From assembly GCF_003576645.1 (NCBI RefSeq), contig NC_044924.1:5983990-6047989 (forward strand): 64,000 nucleotides of DNA, in the 5' to 3' direction. The position numbers were made by a program, and so were the translations under genes. Below the pieces are notes generated by a model. The model had not been told where the DNA came from, searched no databases, and worked only from the letters and a program-made list of their open reading frames with translations. This document shows positions 38,322 to 48,996 of the stretch, in pieces (position 1 is the first letter of the stretch; every line of letters starts with the position of its first letter). This stretch comes from Ipomoea triloba. Its lineage: Eukaryota; Streptophyta; Magnoliopsida; Solanales; Convolvulaceae.

Positions 38322-41260
38322 ATTTAGAAGTGTTATTAGCAGCAGCAGCAGCAGCAGATCAATTAGGAACAACTACTTCGACTTACAAGTCTGTTTATAT
38401 GGATGAATCCGCCCTCGTCTCCACTGTCTGGTAAATTTTGATTTGTAGAGTAGGAATCAAATCTCAAGTGATGCTTCTTAATACCCATTGTCTTGATCCT
38501 AATGGTTAATCACTTGATGTAAACATCATAATGTATCATGGAATTAAAGTAAGTTTCTTAATTGATGCAATTATTATTATATTCTCCCCAATGTTCATAA
38601 TTTATGTTTTAAAAGGTAATCTTGTTCTTTAAGGTAACATCACATTTCTTAAACTGAACACCTCTGGTGCCATCTATGCAATGGAACAGAAGGGGATGGG
38701 GGAGTTGGTGCAAATTGAATGGTCATATCTTTTGTTAGGACCCAGCATTCCTCCTGTCTACTGTCAAGTTTAAGGTCTTGAATGTTGACCCATCACTGGG
38801 AAAGCCTAGCCTTTGCATTTAAGGTGTCCAGACATCACATGCCCCTTCTTCTCCCATTCCCATGTGGACTGCCAGGCTACAGAAGAGCACGCAATATGTT
38901 CCCTGCCCTACATTTTCTTGCCCATAAAACACACAAATTTTCACCCCTTTGACAGTGACTCAATCGTCTATTTTGCCCACAAAAGACGAAATTCCTCACA
39001 CTCCATACGGTAATTCAACGTTAAGTAAGAAGATCAGTAACTGATACTCACAATTAGGTAATATTCTCCCACTGCGATTACCGACTGTCATGGCTTACAA
39101 AAGATGAAATTTCACTTATCCCATAGGTCTCACACCAACGGTGATTCAATGTTATGTGAGAAGATAACTGATACTCACAAGAAGGTGAAATTCTCCCACT
39201 GTGATTACCGACTGTCATGGCTTGATCTTGTGTTCTTCTCTACCCTATTATACCGGAAACTAGTGTCTTCATTTTGTTTCTCAACTGTTGTGTTGTGCCT
39301 TAACTGAGAGGGGCATGTGGCTGTGGGTATAATTGGAAGTAGCGGCGGTGGGAAGACAGTAATGTTGTTAGCCCCTACAAAGTACCAACTAACCTAGACA
39401 CCTAGTTAAGGCGGCGGTTGCATTAACCTTCCTAGGGGCCCCATGTTTTGAACACATGTCACAGTACAGTTAGCTTGTATTTTTTTTATTATTACTTAGA
39501 TTTTTTTTTTGAAGATTATTATTATTACTTAGATATGTTACTAACTTCGTAGATTATATACTTGTCATTTGTAATTGGTATTACGATAAACAGAAATAGT
39601 GACGAATTGTCACTCTCATAATCTCAATAATTGTACAGATGGACTCACTTTTGAGATTCGATCTGTAAACACTAAACAGATATGCTAAGATGAGCAGATT
39701 ATGGTGACAAGACACTGCGGTGGTTACAATATTTACAACGAATTTGAAGAATTTAACTTAAGCAAAGGTTACGGCAACATAATTTATTGTTTTCCGGCCT
39801 TCTTAGTTTTCTTCTGCTATATTATTTTCTAATATTTGAATGTGCCGTATGCTCTACACTAGAATACTTAGGGGGGTGTTTCTAACGTACTAGTTATTCA
39901 CATATGGTTCCATGATGATTAAAAAAGAAAAGATTTGTAATACGGTACTACATCAATTTTACAAGAAATTGTGAAGTAGTATTTTAGTTTGGTCAAATTT
40001 TTACTTATGAGTTAATTTGTCTGGTGAAGTTAAGAACGTAACTTGAGTGTTCAGTGTTGTATCATTTGATGCTTGCATTGAAGAGTCGGTGCGTGACAGA
40101 AAAGGATTAGCCGGTGCTTGATAAGATTTAAAGGGAACCAAGGAGAATCCAAACTGAAGTCATCCGCATGTGGGGAAAAGGGATTTAAAGGGAACCAAGG
40201 AGAATCCAAACTGAAGTCATTCGCATCCGCCGCATGTGGGGAAAAGGGTTACTGGTGCCACGAGGAGTATGAAGTGTGAGCTAAAGTATGATGGAATTAT
40301 TCTTTCCCCACAACATTGTTATCTTTGATTAGGGGGGTTGTTAGCGCAACCCTACATGCCTTACGTGGTTTACTTCCCAACCTAGAGGGTTCCTCTTGAT
40401 GCAACTAGAGAGTTAACATGTGCACTTCTTGACCTGAGGCTTTGCATGTGTACTTTTCGACCCAAGGACCTACATGTGCCTTGCATGTGTACTTTTCAAC
40501 CCAAGGAGTACCTACATGTGTAGGTACTGCCGTACTGGCCTCTATGTTAGTGGACTTCTTTGATCATTATTGTTAGATAGGTCAACTTTACATACACTCA
40601 CCTTACCAACTATCACATCAACAACTTACACGTGTCATAACCTATCTAAGTGTAATCAATGTATGTCATGTCAACTATGTCATTATTTTTTCATCATTAT
40701 CTCTTTGCCACTAAGTATAAATAGGGCATTCTACTTAGTGTGAGGAACGACCCCAAGTGCCACTAAGTCTAAATAGGGCATTCTACTTAGTGCAAGTTAA
40801 ATGCAGTATTTGTTCATAACTACGAATTAGTATTGCCTCCACTGAGACTCGAACCCACCACCCCCGTATAAAGGGAAGGGTTTGATGCCACTGGACCACA
40901 AAGTTATCTCTTTAATATGTCTTCTTCCCCACTCCTTTCTTGAATCTCCCCCATTCATTTCTTATTCTTATTCTCGAAGTGAATTGGAAGCCATTCAAAT
41001 TCGGCCCATAAATAAAAGCCATTCAAATTCGCCCCATAAACAAAATACCAGCCCATAAACTTGCTCATATTGGATCAGATCCATCCACAAAAATAACTTT
41101 CTTTAGTTTTTTCATTGCATTAAAAAATAATTCTCCATGCCAATAATCAAGAATATAGTTACACACATATCCAACTCAAATTATCAGACTCAACACAAAA
41201 CCCTCTCACAAATAATGGTGCACAAATTACATGGAAAAAAACAATAAATTAATGAATGAT
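38322..41260. other. Intergenic region with several local tandem duplications
   Basis: The IPCS 3' UTR probably fills the first 250 bases (an AGC run at 38340-38356). Imperfect tandem copies occur at 38999-39230 (unit about 115 bases, containing ctgatactcacaa..ggt and gattaccgactgtcatggctt), at 40125-40250 (unit 57 bases, near-identical), at 40430-40530 (unit containing catgtgtacttttc.accc) and at 40712-40795 (unit containing aatagggcattctacttagtg). A TATA-like TATAAATAGGGC at 40718 may be part of a decayed LTR. No gene is seen. Confidence 0.55.
40835..40905 (-). repeat. tRNA-derived SINE-like copy with a good B box
   Basis: On the - strand TGGTCCAGTGGCATC (A-box-like) is followed about 30 bases later by GGGTTCGAGTCTC, a near-perfect pol III B box. 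It is not a functional tRNA: no acceptor stem or anticodon arm can be drawn. It is related to the copies at 29436 and 43893. Confidence 0.6.
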
Positions 41261-42468
41261 TTAGAAAGAAGAAGGCGCCGGCGCCGGAGCCGGCGCCGGA
41301 GCCGGCGAATCAGCAATAAGCTTTTCACTACCGCTGTCGCCGGAGGCTGCGGCACCACTGCTTAACAGTTCAATCATGGCTCGGTGGGGGTTTCTCCTCT
41401 GTCTCTGACAAAGGTCCGGCAAATACACTCCTGAACATTATAATTTTCACACAAACAAACATATTAAGTACATACAATGTAATAGTTGAAAAAAAAACTG
41501 AAAGAATCAAAAGTCTAGCTATTAAGTTATTAGTGTTGCATCATATATCATTAAAAAAATATTATCATAACTTATCCTGATGTAATAATAATAATAATGA
41601 TAATAATAATAATAATAGGAAAATGTTATGTACCTTCGCCGGCGGCCATGTTGAAGTAGAGGTCAACGATGTTGGGGCAGTTCTGGTAACACGCCGGAGA
41701 GCAAAGCTTGGCGATGAACATTGAGTCCAGCAAACAATCCGATGAAATTCCGACGCTGTTCCGATCAGCCCCGCATGCATTCACGCACTCGTCGGATTCT
41801 ATGTGCTCCGCCATCTTTCGGACAAAAACCTCCGACGTCTTGCATTGGTACTCCACCTTTCCGTCGCCGGTCGCCGAGTTCTCCAACAGACACCTCTTCC
41901 CCGACGACGAGATCGAAAACGCGCAAACATTCACACCCAATTCCTCGCATATAATCTCCCCTAATAATCATTAAACAAAAAAAAAACCATTATTCATCGG
42001 TAACACATTATCTTCACCATGCATGCATGCAAAACATGCATCAATCTTATGGTTTAATATATGCATAAATAAAGTTTTTTCTCTTTTTATCCCTCTACTA
42101 TGCGATTGTGGGATCATTTTCACATTTATGTCCCGACTATTAATGAAGAGTAAAATTATCATTTTCATTACTTTTTTTCTTAAACTTCTTTGGCAAGGGA
42201 TACAAAATGACAAATTTGCTCTTCAAAGACAAGTCATTTGCCTCTAATGGGGCAAGATGTAAATGTCATTAGACGAAATGTGAAAAAAATATATAGTTAA
42301 ATACCAAATGTGAAAATGGTATCATAATCGTGTAATCAAAAGTGGAAAAAAGAAATCTACACAAATATGAATGGAAAAAGAGAAAATCTAAGACGTACCA
42401 AGAGTAACATGGATGAGGAGAGAACAAGTGAAGAACAAAATGAAAGAAAGATTGAGTGAAGAAGCCAT
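41261..42468 (-). CDS. PAR1-family (photoassimilate-responsive) secreted Cys-rich protein
   Basis: A member of the plant PAR1 family, named for a tobacco transcript induced by sugar accumulation and pathogens; molecular role unknown. Three exons: 42399-42468, 41634-41960, 41261-41430, giving 188 aa. Residues 1-24 form a signal peptide (hydrophobic [16 protein letters not shown]). The mature part has the family pattern [20 protein letters not shown], then [36 protein letters not shown], with many paired Cys. The tail after the domain is unusual: five Ala-Pro pairs before the end at Ser-Ser-Phe, an arabinogalactan-type glycosylation motif in secreted proteins. It is convergent with the IPC synthase gene. 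Confidence 0.92.
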
Positions 42469-42469
42469 A

Positions 42470-43729
42470 TATGTTTGATGCTTAATTGTATACATTTTCT
42501 GGGTTTTTTGGTGGAAGAAATGAGAAGAGAGAGAGAGAGATATGAATTGAAGTGTGTGAAAATGGTTGATGGGTGAGATGGAGCAGTAATGGGAGGGACC
42601 TAATATATATAGGCGTGTGCAAAATAAAAGCTAGAATTGCTGTCAATATATGGATTCCCTGAAACTTCGTTTAATTTGCACAAAGAGGAATGATGGACGG
42701 CAACTAGTAGTAGTAGGTCATCCATGGCAACCTTCACCCTTAGTGGAGCCCATGCATTCCTTATGCTATAAGAATACTATAGTAGTTATAATAATAATAA
42801 TAATAATAATCAAATTCAAATATTTGTGTTGACAAGAATAATGGGAAAAAAGGGTATGTTTTATCCTAACTTTAGATCTACTTATTTTCATTTGTTCGTA
42901 TCAAAATTCAGTTAGATTAGTCTTAAAAATACTCTCTTAGTCATTTTAAATATTCAATTTAATATTTATTAATCAAACCAATTCTTTGTTCTTTGTTTAT
43001 TTTCTTTTACTATTAAATATTACTTTTAATATAATTTTTAAAAATATAAATTTTATATATTAATACTAAACTTAACAACTGAGTTGTAAGTAACTTCATT
43101 CAGGTCTCATTAATCAAATCTAATACTACATAAATGAGATAGAGTAATAAATATGGTTTTATGTCTTTGTTGAGTGAAAATTCTTCTACACTTTGACCAT
43201 ACGTTTATTTATCATCACCAACATGATGTAATTCAAGTAAAAAAATTAATTTTTTTTTGAAAGAAGTGACTGAACAAATAAAATATGATTTTAAAACGTA
43301 CTAGAAAGTCAAATTTATCACACAAAGTATTATTGCATAGAAGCAAAATTTATCTATTGCACACCCTTAAATAATGACAATCAATTTTTCAAGTAACCTA
43401 AAAAAAAAATCTAAATTTCTATAAATAAAATATTAAATAATTTAATTTGCATGTTGAGTTGGTTGGTGCCTTCTTAATTAATTTCCAATTGACGCCTAAC
43501 AAATTGAAGACGTGTTTCCATATTGTTCTAAGTCAGCTTTAAAGATTCAAGTTCAACGTTTAGAAGTTTCTACAATATTATTGTCGCATTTAAAATAAAA
43601 TAAAATAAAATAAAATTTCGTCGAAATCACACAATCATTTTCGTTCTGTTAATTATTTGCATTTTAGGGTTGAAAGCAGCTTTTATTTTAATTTTCTACT
43701 CTGTCGGCTTTTCCTTGACCTCCCTCAGA
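42470..43729. other. PAR1 upstream region and AT-rich spacer
   Basis: The first about 150 bases hold the likely PAR1 5' leader and promoter (GAGA run at 42527-42540; TATA-like TATATATAG at 42604-42612 read on either strand). The rest is AT-rich with an ATA run near 42791-42810. No gene is recognised. Confidence 0.45.
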
Positions 43730-43873
43730 GATATTCATTAAACACAATTTATTCACGCAAGTTTATTACGCCTAATATGAACGTAACTAACTTCAATTAT
43801 GTGATATTCATTAAACACAATTTATTCACGCAAGTTTATTACGCCTAATATGAACGTAACTAACTTCAATTAT
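43730..43873. repeat. Exact 72-base tandem duplication
   Basis: The unit starting gatattcattaaacacaat at 43730 is repeated from 43802 without visible change, so it is either recent or an assembly effect. Non-coding. Confidence 0.9.
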
Positions 43874-44308
43874 GTTGTTTTCACTAATTTTATTGGAGTA
43901 CTACTGACTCTGTTACAATGTAGTATCTGTTCGTGACTCACTCCGATCATTCATGTGAGAGTGTTAACCGGGACACCGGATGCCACTAAACCACAAGCAA
44001 TTATTGTAACTCAATTTTACACTAATTACTTAAACAATAAATAAATACGCGGGTCTCACGTACGTCTCAAAATCTATTGTGTTACACTAATTGCTTAAAA
44101 ATAAATAAATACGTGGGTCTCACGTACGTCTCAAAATCTATTCTTTCATTCTTTATTTTAACGATGGAAATTAGACCAATTCCTGCATTGAGGTGGGTTC
44201 TATTGATATCTTGTACATAGTCGAGAGAGTCTACAACGTGCTCAAAACGTTTCGATTGAACACGACCATTAATTAAATTGGTGTGTCTACATATATATAT
44301 ATATATAC

Positions 44309-44574
44309 TACTACCTCCATCTCATTTTAGTTGTCTGATTCGTTTTAACGGGACTTGACTAAAATTATTTTTAATCTAGTTTTTCATAATATTAAGTTTA
44401 GCATTAATATATAAAATTTATATATTTAAAAACTACATTAAAAGTACTATTAAACACAAAAAAACATAAATTTAAAAACAATAAAAATTTACTAAAGAAA
44501 ATAAGTAATAAAAAAAGAGTTGATTTGACCAATGAATAGTAAATAGGAGAGGTAAAATGGGACAGAGGAAGTAG
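44309..44574. repeat. Stowaway-type MITE, copy 1
   Basis: Terminal inverted repeats CTACCTCCATCTCATTTTAG and, at the right end, the reverse complement CTACTTCCTCTGTCCCATTTTA, about 266 bases long, flanked by TA on both sides. This matches Tc1/mariner-derived Stowaway elements (ends near CTCCCTCCGTCCCA, TA target). The interior is AT-rich and non-coding. Confidence 0.85.
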
Positions 44575-44744
44575 TAATTATCCTGTACGATGCACCGATA
44601 AGACTTATATCAGTTAATGAAAGCTTTCCCAAGTGAAAGAAGGGATGAAATCTGAGCCGTTGATCTAGATTATATCAACGACTCAAATCAAGAAATTTTT
44701 CTTTTAAACACGCTTCTGCCAACATGCATGCAAATAATCAACTG

Positions 44745-44910
44745 GCTCAAACTGATGCAACTTAAGATATAGAACTATGCACTTAAGTTATAAAATCACG
44801 CACCTTAAGGTATAAAATAACGCACCTTAAGCTATGGAAAGACGCCTCTAAAGCTTTAGATTGATGCACCTTAAATTAGAAAAGTGACGTACCTTAAGTT
44901 CGATCAATAC

Positions 44911-44912
<2 letters not shown>
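44745..44912. repeat. Degenerate short tandem repeat, unit about 20-22 bases
   Basis: Seven or so diverged units of the type GCACCTTAAG-TATAAAAT follow each other, ending at the poly-A tract. They are present again at 45757-45924 in the duplicated copy. Nature unknown; possibly part of a larger element's end. Confidence 0.6.
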
Positions 44913-44941
<29 letters not shown>

Positions 44942-45320
44942 NTCGTGACTCACTCCGATCATTCATGTGAGAGTGTTAACCGGGACACCGGATGCCACTA
45001 AACCACAAGCAATTATTGTAACTCAATTTTACACTAATTACTTAAACAATAAATAAATACGCGGGTCTCACGTACGTCTCAAAATCTATTGTGTTACACT
45101 AATTGCTTAAAAATAAATAAATACGTGGGTCTCACGTACGTCTCAAAATCTATTCTTTCATTCTTTATTTTAACGATGGAAATTAGACCAATTCCTGCAT
45201 TGAGGTGGGTTCTATTGATATCTTGTACATAGTCGAGAGAGTCTACAACGTGCTCAAAACGTTTCGATTGAACACGACCATTAATTAAATTGGTGTGTCT
45301 ACATATATATATATATATAC

Positions 45321-45586
45321 TACTACCTCCATCTCATTTTAGTTGTCTGATTCGTTTTAACGGGACTTGACTAAAATTATTTTTAATCTAGTTTTTCATA
45401 ATATTAAGTTTAGCATTAATATATAAAATTTATATATTTAAAAACTACATTAAAAGTACTATTAAACACAAAAAAACATAAATTTAAAAACAATAAAAAT
45501 TTACTAAAGAAAATAAGTAATAAAAAAAGAGTTGATTTGACCAATGAATAGTAAATAGGAGAGGTAAAATGGGACAGAGGAAGTAG
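45321..45586. repeat. Stowaway-type MITE, copy 2 (within the duplicated block)
   Basis: Identical to the copy at 44309, displaced by 1,012 bases. It is counted twice only because of the probable duplicate contig placement. Confidence 0.85.
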
Positions 45587-45954
45587 TAATTATCCTGTAC
45601 GATGCACCGATAAGACTTATATCAGTTAATGAAAGCTTTCCCAAGTGAAAGAAGGGATGAAATCTGAGCCGTTGATCTAGATTATATCAACGACTCAAAT
45701 CAAGAAATTTTTCTTTTAAACACGCTTCTGCCAACATGCATGCAAATAATCAACTGGCTCAAACTGATGCAACTTAAGATATAGAACTATGCACTTAAGT
45801 TATAAAATCACGCACCTTAAGGTATAAAATAACGCACCTTAAGCTATGGAAAGACGCCTCTAAAGCTTTAGATTGATGCACCTTAAATTAGAAAAGTGAC
45901 GTACCTTAAGTTCGATCAATACGCAAAAAAAAAAAAAAAAAAAAAAAAAAAGAA

Positions 45955-46830
45955 GAAGAAGAAGCCTGAAGTGCGCGTTTGGCGCACTTCGCGCCCACTG
46001 GGGCGAGTCAGAGTGGACGCCAGCTGGCAGCCACTCTGACTTTGTATCACCTTTTCATTTTTTTTTGATAAATTATCACCATTTTCTCTTTTCTAATCAC
46101 ACTTAAAAAATCCCTCAAAAATCGCAAAATAACCTCATTGGTAAGAACATCCTTATTAATGAAGTTTTTTCGCGGTTATTAAGGAGTTTTTGTAAGTGTG
46201 ATTAGGAAAGAGAAAATAGGATGAGAGGAAAAAAGAAATTAAAACAAATCAAATTAGAAATAATAATAATAAATAATTGGAGTTGTCAAGCGCGCCTAAC
46301 GCGCCTGCTAGGTGCCTGTTGTGCGCAAAACGCGCACAGCAGATCTATTTTCTTTTTTTTTTTATGTCAGTAATTAGTGTAGCATTATCCCCTTCATTGT
46401 AAATGATGCTTGGTCTTCTCTCACCTCTCTTCTCACTCATCCATGTGGCATTATTTTTCTCAATTACCGTGAAAGTTTCACTGGAGTGGATGCTTTAAGG
46501 ATGCTCTTAGAGCAACTACATCAGTGCATAATTGGTGGATATTGGTACAGTAATTATTGATTTCGAGGAGTGATAAGTAATGTGAGAAAAAAAATCATCA
46601 GGGCTTCATGGAACAGTGAAAAGTCATTCACAAATTTCATGGGTAAGTGCAGGAGTTGCGCCTCAGGTGCACTAGCGGATGCGTGCACTGCATGTACTCG
46701 CTGGGCACGTCAGTCACGCCTGGCACACCACTGACCCCTTCATTTTTATTTTTATTTTTTTCTTTTCAAACATGATTTATATTTTTCATCTCATTTTTTC
46801 TTTTATAATCACACTTACAAAAATTACGCG
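45955..46830. repeat. Composite repeat with GC-rich hairpin cassettes
   Basis: Three GC-rich patches lie in AT-rich DNA. At 45964-46042 are two hairpins: GAAGTGCGC..GCGCACTTC, and GTCAGAGTGG..CCACTCTGAC around the palindrome GCCAGCTGGC. At 46283-46345 there is a CGCGCCTAACGCGCC-type stretch. At 46650-46740 there is GTGCACT / GGGCACGTCA-type sequence. Between the first two, TTTTCTCTTTTCTAATCACACTTA (46083 on) is mirrored by TAAGTGTGATTAGGAAAGAGAAAA (46193 on). The same TAATCACACTTAC word recurs at 46805. This suggests nested or tandem copies of one non-autonomous transposon family. Confidence 0.6.
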
Positions 46831-47002
46831 GATGCTCGTAGGAAAGGCGAAGGCCTAATAGTCCGTATAAAGAATCCTGAGAATATCCAGCAATCCAACC
46901 TGGTAGAAACAACAAATCATGTCCACACAATATCCAAACAAAGTAACATAACCAATCTCCATTAACCATTTGGAGAGCTGAGGCCTGAGGGAGAGAGAGA
47001 GC

Positions 47003-48634
47003 ATGGCAGCAAAACCAGTTCTCAACACCTACTTCTCACCCTCTCCTCCTCTCTCTCGTCTCTGTCCTCCACATACTACTCTCCCAACCTTCCCCCATGC
47101 CAAGAACAAGCCACCAATCCTCAACGCCGGCGCCGCCTCCAAGCTCCGCTGCAATGCTGTGGGATCAGAGCAGGCCTCTACGGGGACTAAGAAGCAGAGG
47201 AGTAGATATGAAATGGTGAATTTGACTACTTGGCTATTGCAGCAAGAACAGGAAGGCAATGTTGATGCAGAGCTAGCCATCGTCCTCTCCAGCATATCTC
47301 TGGCCTGCAAGCAAATCGCGTCGCTGCTGCAACGTTCCAACATCATTAACCTCACCGGAGCTCAGGGCACCGTTAATGTCCAAGGTGAAGATCAGAAGAA
47401 ATTGGATGTTATTTCCAATACGGTACGCTAGTTAACTCCCCTATCAATCGCGAATTTGCGTAATTTGAGCTTGACCTAATTTGGTGCTTTAAGGCTGATT
47501 GTTAGTTGTTCTGCAATTGCCTGAGATCGAGTGGGAGGACCGGCATTATAGCGTCGGAGGAAGAAGACGTGCCGGTTGCAGTTGAAGAAACTAACTCCGG
47601 AAACTACATTGTGGTTTTCGACCCCATTGACGGATCTGCTAATATCGATACTTCCTTGACCACAGGATCCATATTCGGGATCTACAGTCCAGATGAGCAA
47701 TGCCTTTTCGACATTGATGACGAAGATTCCATGGTAATTCTGCTGCACTCTGATCACCATCAAAATCCCATTTGCTTAAACTTTACTCAACACTTTGTTT
47801 AGTTCCCTGAATAAAATTTTTGGAGGAACTAAATTTCCTCAAAGTTGAGGAAAATTGAATTTGGTTGGAACTTAACAAATTTTCTCATGAAATTTAAATT
47901 ACATTCATTCTCAATTATTTTCTGTGAACTACAATATCTTGCAGCTAGACGCAGAAAAGCAGAAGTGTATAGTGAATGTCTGCCAGCCGGGGAAAAACTT
48001 GGTGGCTGCAGGGTACTGCCTCTATTCCAGTGCAGCTGTATTCACACTATCTCTAGGGAAAGGGGTTTATGCATTCACCTTAGACCCTGCCTATGGCGAA
48101 TTCGTTTTGACACATGAAAACATCAAGATACCTAAGACTGGGAAAATCTATTCCTTCAATGAGGGGAATTATGAGTTGTGGGATGAGAAGCTAAAGAACT
48201 ACCTTGGATACTTGAGGACACCGGGCGACAATGGCAAGCCATATTCTGGGCGTTACATAGGATGTCTGGTGGGTGAAATCCACAGAATGTTGTTGTATGG
48301 TGGCATATATGGGAATCCTAAGAACATCAACAGCAAGGATGGGAATCTGCGACTCTTGTATGAGTGTGCACCGATGAGCTATATTGTGGAGCAAGCCGGT
48401 GGAAAAGCTATAGATGGTCACCAAAGGATACTTGACATCAAACCTGATAAGGTAGATTATAAATTCATATCTGATATTTTTGAATCATGGTATAATGAGC
48501 ATATAAAGCAGGGGAAATCACACAAAATACAACTTATAATCTCATTTTACAATGTGTTGCAGATTCATCAGCGTACTCCAATATTTGTTGGAAGTCCAGA
48601 AGAGATTGAGAGGCTAGAGAAGTACCTGGCTTAA
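47003..48634 (+). CDS. FBP: Chloroplast fructose-1,6-bisphosphatase with redox-regulatory loop
   Basis: A Calvin-Benson cycle enzyme that hydrolyses fructose-1,6-bisphosphate to fructose-6-phosphate in the stroma. Four exons in phase: 47003-47422, 47506-47733, 47945-48451, 48563-48634; 408 aa. The first about 50 residues are Ser/Pro/Ala-rich and read as a transit peptide. The metal-binding motif is FDPIDGS (Asp179, Asp182). Other family landmarks are NCLRSSGRTGIIASEEED, EGNYELWDEKL, RYIGCLVGEIHRMLLYGG and the end IERLEKYLA. Three cysteines match the thioredoxin f loop (Cys206, Cys224, Cys229; last spacing 5 as in cpFBP1), so this is the light-regulated type rather than the loop-less cpFBP2. 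Some positions differ from usual cpFBP1 (DGSANIDTSLTTG rather than DGSSNIDAAVSTG). It is convergent with the LisH gene, 360 bases apart. Confidence 0.96.
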
Positions 48635-48996
48635 GTGTTTCTGTTTATGTTTGATAAATGATTTTGAATTTATGCAGTAAACAGTTGGCAAGGTATGGTG
48701 CACCTGCCTTTCAATACTTCAAAATGTGCTAAACATAGTAACATAGAACATAGATGAGCATTACATTCAACATTAATCAGTAATTGTGCATAAATCTTGT
48801 CAGCAGCCTAATTTGTTGCAGCACTTTCTTAGAAGTTAGAACTACTACTATAAAACAAATTTGTTATATTAGAACTAATGTATGGATACAATGTTAGTCA
48901 TATATCTATCCAGCATCCATATCCAAGTCAACTTTCCACAGCTTCTGTTGATGCATTGATCTCCCAAAAATGTTTGTTGCAGAAGAAATGAATACT

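Larger units (their letters stand above)
43931..45951. repeat. About 1,010-base perfect tandem duplication joined by a single N
   Basis: Positions 43931-44941 and 44943-45951 appear identical at a constant offset of 1,012 bases, and both end in a poly-A run (29 and 27 bases). One N at 44942 separates them. The second copy starts in the middle of a SINE-like sequence. This is the pattern expected when two contigs overlapping at a homopolymer are placed side by side, so it is probably an assembly artefact. Confidence 0.95.

Noticed and set aside
40835..40905. Possible tRNA gene
   Set aside because: A and B boxes are present but no cloverleaf can be formed; better read as a SINE head.
43931..45951. 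Genuine recent tandem duplication
   Set aside because: The single N at a poly-A junction and perfect identity make a duplicated contig end more likely; kept only as a flagged repeat.
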